Source: Chitinophaga sp. SYP-B3965
GTDB taxonomy: Bacteria; Bacteroidota; Bacteroidia; Chitinophagales; Chitinophagaceae
Direction of reading: 5' to 3'
Assembly (NCBI RefSeq): GCF_009647655.1
Contig: NZ_WJFD01000008.1
Location: 1 to 64,000, forward strand
Length of the DNA stretch: 64,000 nucleotides
Shown here piece after piece: positions 60,855 through 64,000 of the stretch. A program made the position numbers and the translations under genes. Positions within the stretch are counted from its first letter, which is position 1. Each line of letters starts with the position of its first letter. Below the pieces are notes generated by a model. That model had not been told where the DNA came from and ran no database searches. It saw only the letters and a program-made list of their open reading frames with translations.

Positions 60855-62936
60855 ATGAAAAGGATCCTGATATTGCTGTTTCCTGTTGTTGCCGCCCAAG
60901 CCCAGGCGCAAGATACCAATATAAGGTCCCTCCAAACCGTTACCATCACACATCAATTATATAAAAAGCAGGACGATATCATCGATATAAAAAAAGTAGC
61001 CAACCCCATTACCATCATTGATAAGAAAATGATCAGGATGATGGGCAGCCGCAGACTGGATGAAGTACTCCGTGAGCAAACCGGCATGGCAATGGTAAAT
61101 GACCTCGGTGCCGGGAATCGCAGTCTGGGCATACAAATGCAGGGCTTCAGTTCAGAATACATCCTCATCCTTATTAATGGCCAACCCATGACCGGCCGTT
61201 TTAATGGCAACTTTGATATCTCCCGCATCAGCGTATCTGATATAGAACGCATAGAAGTGATCAAAGGAGCGGCCAGTAGTTTGTATGGCAGCGAAGCCAT
61301 GGGTGGGGTGATCAATATCATCACCAAACAAACGGTTACAGATCCGCAGGCCACCGCCAGTTTGCAATATGGCACTTACAATACACTGGATGCTACCCTG
61401 CAGGGAGAAACTCCTTTCAACCGCGGGTCCGTGAACATCTCCGGTAGTTATTATAAAACGGATGGCTTCAACGTCAATACACAATATTTAAAAGAAGGCA
61501 CTACCTCTCCCCCGTATCATAGTATTAACCTGCAAGGGCGCGCACATTATAAACTAAGTGATAAAAGTTCCCTTTATCTCAGCAGCAGGCTGGCAGACCG
61601 GCATTCTGTGATGGACCGTTCCTATGGTGCCCAGCCTTTTTCTGACCAACTGGATGAAAAGGATTTCAATACCGCACTTTCCCTCAATACCAATCTGGCC
61701 AATGGCTGGCGGTTATTAGGCCGTTACTATATCACGCACTACAAAACAGAACAGGCCGTAAATATTGTGGAAACCGGGAAAGAGTTACAACGCAATGTTT
61801 TCTCACAAGTCATCAACCGGCTGGAATTACAGGCGGGTAAAGATTTTCTTTCTGATAAATTGTCCTTTACCGGCGGCCTTGGCGGAGATCATCAACAGAT
61901 GATCTATAACATGTATAATTACTTCGGTTATGCACAACTGAATTATACCCCCTCCACCAGATACAGTTTCATTGCCGGGTTGCGGTACGACGGAAATAAT
62001 GTGTATGGCGGAAAACTGAATCCAAGTCTTGGTGCCACCTGGTCTCCTGCTGCCTGGGTAAAGATCAAAACTTCTCTGGGCAAGGGTTTCAAATCTCCTA
62101 CCTATGCGCAGATGTACCAGGTGTTCACTAATATCACACAAGGTTACACGGTAATCGGAGCTAATAACTTTGAAGAAAAGATAGTGGAATTGCAGAAGGC
62201 AGGGCTTGTACAACAGGTATGGGCAAACGCAGCTGGTATCCGTGACTTACAACCGGAAACATCCACTTCCTTCAACTTCGGCGTTAAATTTTCTTTTGCC
62301 CGTACTGCTGAGCTGGACATTAATGGCTTCTATAACAAGATCAATAACCTCATCAATACAGAGCAGGTTGGGATCAGCCGTAACGGACAGCAGATCTTTT
62401 CTTATTTCAATCTCCGGGATATTTATACCACCGGTGTAGAAGCTGGTTTGAAATACAGTCCGCTGAAAAGATTGACAATTGCTATAGGCTACCAATACCT
62501 CATTGCTAAAAACTCCACAATAATAGATTCTATCAAAGGCCGGCATTCTACAGTAAGAACACCGGAAGGAATCCGCACAGCCAGTACCAGTGATTATTTC
62601 GGCTTGCCCAACAGGAGTAAACATATGCTGAATGCACAGATATACTACGAATTCAAACCCTGGGGCATCACAGCTTCTCTGCGTGTTGGATACAGAGGAA
62701 AATATGGTTTCCTGGATATTGACAATAATGGGTACATCGATAAATACGATGTGTTTGTAAATGGATATACACTCCTGCATGCGGCCATTCAAAAATCATT
62801 ATTCCGGGAAATGTTGACCCTTCGCCTCTCCGTAGATAACATCACCAATCATACAGATTATTTAATGCCTTCTCAGCCAGGTAGGATATTAATGGGCGGG
62901 TTTATCTTTAACCTGCGGAAAAATTCAGTAAATTAG
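60855..62936 (+). CDS. TonB-dependent heme receptor (HmuR-like)
   Basis: The 693-residue outer-membrane receptor starts at ATG 60855 (MKRILILLFPVVAAQAQAQD) with a signal peptide, a plug domain (about 40-160; MGSRRLDEVLREQTGMAMV, ERIEVIKGAASSLYGSEAMGGVINIITK) and a beta barrel ending FIFNLRKNS. Within the barrel GLGKGFKSPTYAQMYQ-like FKSP replaces the FRAP motif of heme receptors. The ligand is inferred from the neighbours to be heme. The box GAACTTTG ends 6 bases before the ATG. It is divergent from its probable regulator. Confidence 0.88.
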   Translation: MKRILILLFPVVAAQAQAQDTNIRSLQTVTITHQLYKKQDDIIDIKKVANPITIIDKKMIRMMGSRRLDEVLREQTGMAMVNDLGAGNRSLGIQMQGFSSEYILILINGQPMTGRFNGNFDISRISVSDIERIEVIKGAASSLYGSEAMGGVINIITKQTVTDPQATASLQYGTYNTLDATLQGETPFNRGSVNISGSYYKTDGFNVNTQYLKEGTTSPPYHSINLQGRAHYKLSDKSSLYLSSRLADRHSVMDRSYGAQPFSDQLDEKDFNTALSLNTNLANGWRLLGRYYITHYKTEQAVNIVETGKELQRNVFSQVINRLELQAGKDFLSDKLSFTGGLGGDHQQMIYNMYNYFGYAQLNYTPSTRYSFIAGLRYDGNNVYGGKLNPSLGATWSPAAWVKIKTSLGKGFKSPTYAQMYQVFTNITQGYTVIGANNFEEKIVELQKAGLVQQVWANAAGIRDLQPETSTSFNFGVKFSFARTAELDINGFYNKINNLINTEQVGISRNGQQIFSYFNLRDIYTTGVEAGLKYSPLKRLTIAIGYQYLIAKNSTIIDSIKGRHSTVRTPEGIRTASTSDYFGLPNRSKHMLNAQIYYEFKPWGITASLRVGYRGKYGFLDIDNNGYIDKYDVFVNGYTLLHAAIQKSLFREMLTLRLSVDNITNHTDYLMPSQPGRILMGGFIFNLRKNSVN

Positions 62937-62953
62937 GGTACAAACTGTAACCC

Positions 62954-63073
62954 ATGAACAAATTTATCAGAGCATTGATTGCCGGATATGGCGCAAAGAA
63001 ATTAGGTGGTGGTTGTCTTGGTACGGTGGTGGTCTTCATAATTATCTATCTGGCGTTGGGTCATTGTAACTAG
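62954..63073 (+). CDS. 39-residue membrane peptide
   Basis: The small gene 17 bp behind the TonB receptor encodes MNKFIRALIAGYGAKKLGGG, a Gly-rich turn and one hydrophobic helix ending IIIYLALGHCN. Peptides starting MNKFxRALIAGYGAKKLGGG are recurrent in Bacteroidota, so it is likely a real conserved gene. The function is unknown. Confidence 0.7.
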   Translation: MNKFIRALIAGYGAKKLGGGCLGTVVVFIIIYLALGHCN

Positions 63074-63264
63074 GCCGGTCTCCTTTGGCATAATATTTTC
63101 CCCTCTTATCATCTATTGCAGCATCAACATAAATGATGACTGTGGTGGGGTGATTTCTCTACATTTAAACCTTAACAACCATGAAAACGAAGAAAAATGA
63201 AGTGGAGTATAATTTGCTGGATGTTTTAAATGTACTTATTTATAAACCCATTAAAAAAAGTATC

Positions 63265-63744
63265 ATGGCAAAGTATTCTCAAAAAGCAGAAGAGAAGGTG
63301 GAGAAAGTGATGCATGAAATGAAGGAAGGGAAATTAAGGAGTGGTAGCAAAACAGGTCCGAAAGTGACCAACCCTAAACAGGCTATTGCGATTGCATTAT
63401 CTGAAGCGAGGGAAGCGGGAGCGAAGGTTCCTAAGAAGACGGCGGCGAAAAAGGCTGCACCGAAGAAAGCGGCGGCGAAAAAGGCTACAGGAAAGAAAGC
63501 TACCACAAAGAAAGCCGCGGCAAAAAAGGCTGCACCGAAGAAAGCGGCTGCGAAAAAGGCTTCTGGAAAGAAAGCTGCGGCGAAGAAAACCACTGGCAAA
63601 AAAGCAGCAGTGAAGAAGGCGGCACCAAAGAAAGCGGCTGCTAAAAAAGCTACACCAAAGAAAGCAACCGCCAAAAAAGCGGCACCTAAAAAAGCTGCGG
63701 CAAAGAAAGCTACAGCTAAAAAAGGCACCAGCAAGAAAAGCTAG
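63265..63744 (+). CDS. Histone H1-like Lys/Ala-rich protein (DUF6496)
   Basis: The 159-residue protein starts at ATG 63265 (MAKYSQKAEEKVEKVMHEMKEGKL), a typical DUF6496 N-terminus with NPKQAIAIALSEAREAGAKVP; an in-frame ATG at 63181 would add 28 residues. The tail of about 100 residues consists of AAKKAAPKKA-like repeats as in eukaryotic H1 and bacterial H1-like proteins, which bind and compact DNA. The DNA of the tail is an imperfect repeat of AARAAAGCNGCN-type units, prone to length change. Confidence 0.88.
   Translation: MAKYSQKAEEKVEKVMHEMKEGKLRSGSKTGPKVTNPKQAIAIALSEAREAGAKVPKKTAAKKAAPKKAAAKKATGKKATTKKAAAKKAAPKKAAAKKASGKKAAAKKTTGKKAAVKKAAPKKAAAKKATPKKATAKKAAPKKAAAKKATAKKGTSKKS
63433..63738 (+). 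repeat. Lys/Ala codon repeat array
   Basis: This part encodes units such as AAKKAAPKK, AAKKATGKK and TPKKATAKKA. The unit is about 5-10 codons with variable third bases, so it is an old or codon-diversified array, not a recent exact duplication. Confidence 0.8.
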
Positions 63745-63826
63745 TACAAAGAACTAAAATAAAGAAAGGCAAACCATTAGCTCAAATCAATAACAGCATC
63801 ACACCGCCCACTAATTTATTACAATA

Positions 63827-63870
63827 ATAATACCTGGTGAATGACCATAAGATCATTCGCCAGGTATTAT
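63827..63870. terminator. Long near-perfect hairpin between convergent genes
   Basis: An 18-bp stem (63827-63844 with 63853-63870, one G-T pair, loop CCATAAGA) lies between the histone-like gene and the minus-strand acidic protein gene. The length exceeds what is needed for termination, but position fits a bidirectional terminator. Flanking A/T tracts are modest. Confidence 0.7.
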
Positions 63871-63888
63871 CAAATATTTAAAGAACTT

Positions 63889-64000
63889 CTACTCCTCATC
63901 GTCTTCATCATCCTCTTCATCTTCTTCCAGCCACTCCATGTAAGAGAAATACCAGTCTTCTAATTCATCCAGCAATTCCTGCTTTTTCTCCGGCTCTCCA
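63889..64000 (-). CDS. Acidic protein, C-terminal part (partial)
   Basis: The reverse strand encodes the last 36 residues of a protein that continues past the window: GEPEKKQELLDELEDWYFSY, then MEWLEEDEEDDEDDEE and a stop at 63889. The acidic tail is of unusual composition. Nothing more can be said about its function. Confidence 0.75.
   Translation of the reverse strand, partial: GEPEKKQELLDELEDWYFSYMEWLEEDEEDDEDDEE

Noticed and set aside
63279..63734. A 151-residue minus-strand frame rich in Ala and Phe opposite the histone-like gene
   Set aside because: It is the antisense image of the Lys/Ala repeat (AAA/AAG and GCN codons give Phe/Leu and Ala-like codons) and has no start context.

Overview
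The window comes from a member of the Bacteroidota, most likely Chitinophagaceae (Chitinophaga or a close relative). The signs are two SusC/SusD pairs, an ECF sigma/FecR pair next to a SusC with an N-terminal STN domain, type IX secretion sorting domains of both A and B type, PorP/SprF and OmpA/PD40 partners, HmuY lipoproteins and TAnnTTTG-type promoter boxes. Bases 1-171 look like a poor contig end with homopolymer runs and a 20-bp duplication. No tRNA, rRNA, IS element, prophage or CRISPR array was seen.

Layout. 172-2746: a two-component pair (TPR histidine kinase, NarL/LuxR-type regulator). 2918-11161: a small lipoprotein, then a type IX surface module made of a 1566-residue adhesin with six near-identical repeats, a PorP/SprF-like protein and a TPR-PD40-OmpA protein. 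11208-15131: a MarR regulator and an NmrA-type oxidoreductase with matching palindromic operators, a frameshifted membrane gene, a secreted protein, an SDR and an AraC regulator. 15176-18357: a beta-lactamase-fold lipoprotein and an orphan kinase with a periplasmic solute-binding domain. 18468-22978: a secreted GH16 fusion enzyme and a GH2 enzyme behind two palindromes. 22987-24458: an AlkD-like repair protein and a RidA protein.

24487-33247 (minus strand) is a nutrient-uptake locus read as sigma factor, FecR, SusC, SusD and PKD lipoprotein. It ends at a strong terminator and is followed by an HGSNAT-like acyltransferase and RidA. 33403-40308 is mixed: DinB-fold proteins, a second ECF sigma factor, an FtsX-type permease, an MFS transporter and an SDR without its catalytic Tyr/Lys.

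40568-43381 holds four co-directional genes for soluble proteins: two DUF2589 paralogs and two proteins of unknown function. It is the best candidate here for an undescribed system. 43426-47902 (minus) encodes two paralogous secreted fibre-like proteins and a type IX-sorted protein. 48193-49851 has an esterase with a divergent HxlR regulator and a KTSC protein.

50200-55007 is a second SusC/SusD pair preceded by a perfect LacI-type operator. 55068-62936 looks like a heme-acquisition region: five tightly packed lipoprotein genes (two clear HmuY), an IsdG-like heme monooxygenase, a 41-residue membrane peptide, a PchR-like AraC regulator and a TonB receptor. The window ends with a 39-residue membrane peptide, a histone H1-like Lys/Ala-rich protein and the C-terminus of an acidic protein.

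Several genes, mostly regulators, have a promoter -7 box only 3-7 nt before the start codon, which suggests leaderless transcripts. Function calls rest on reading motifs and family memory, not on database searches.
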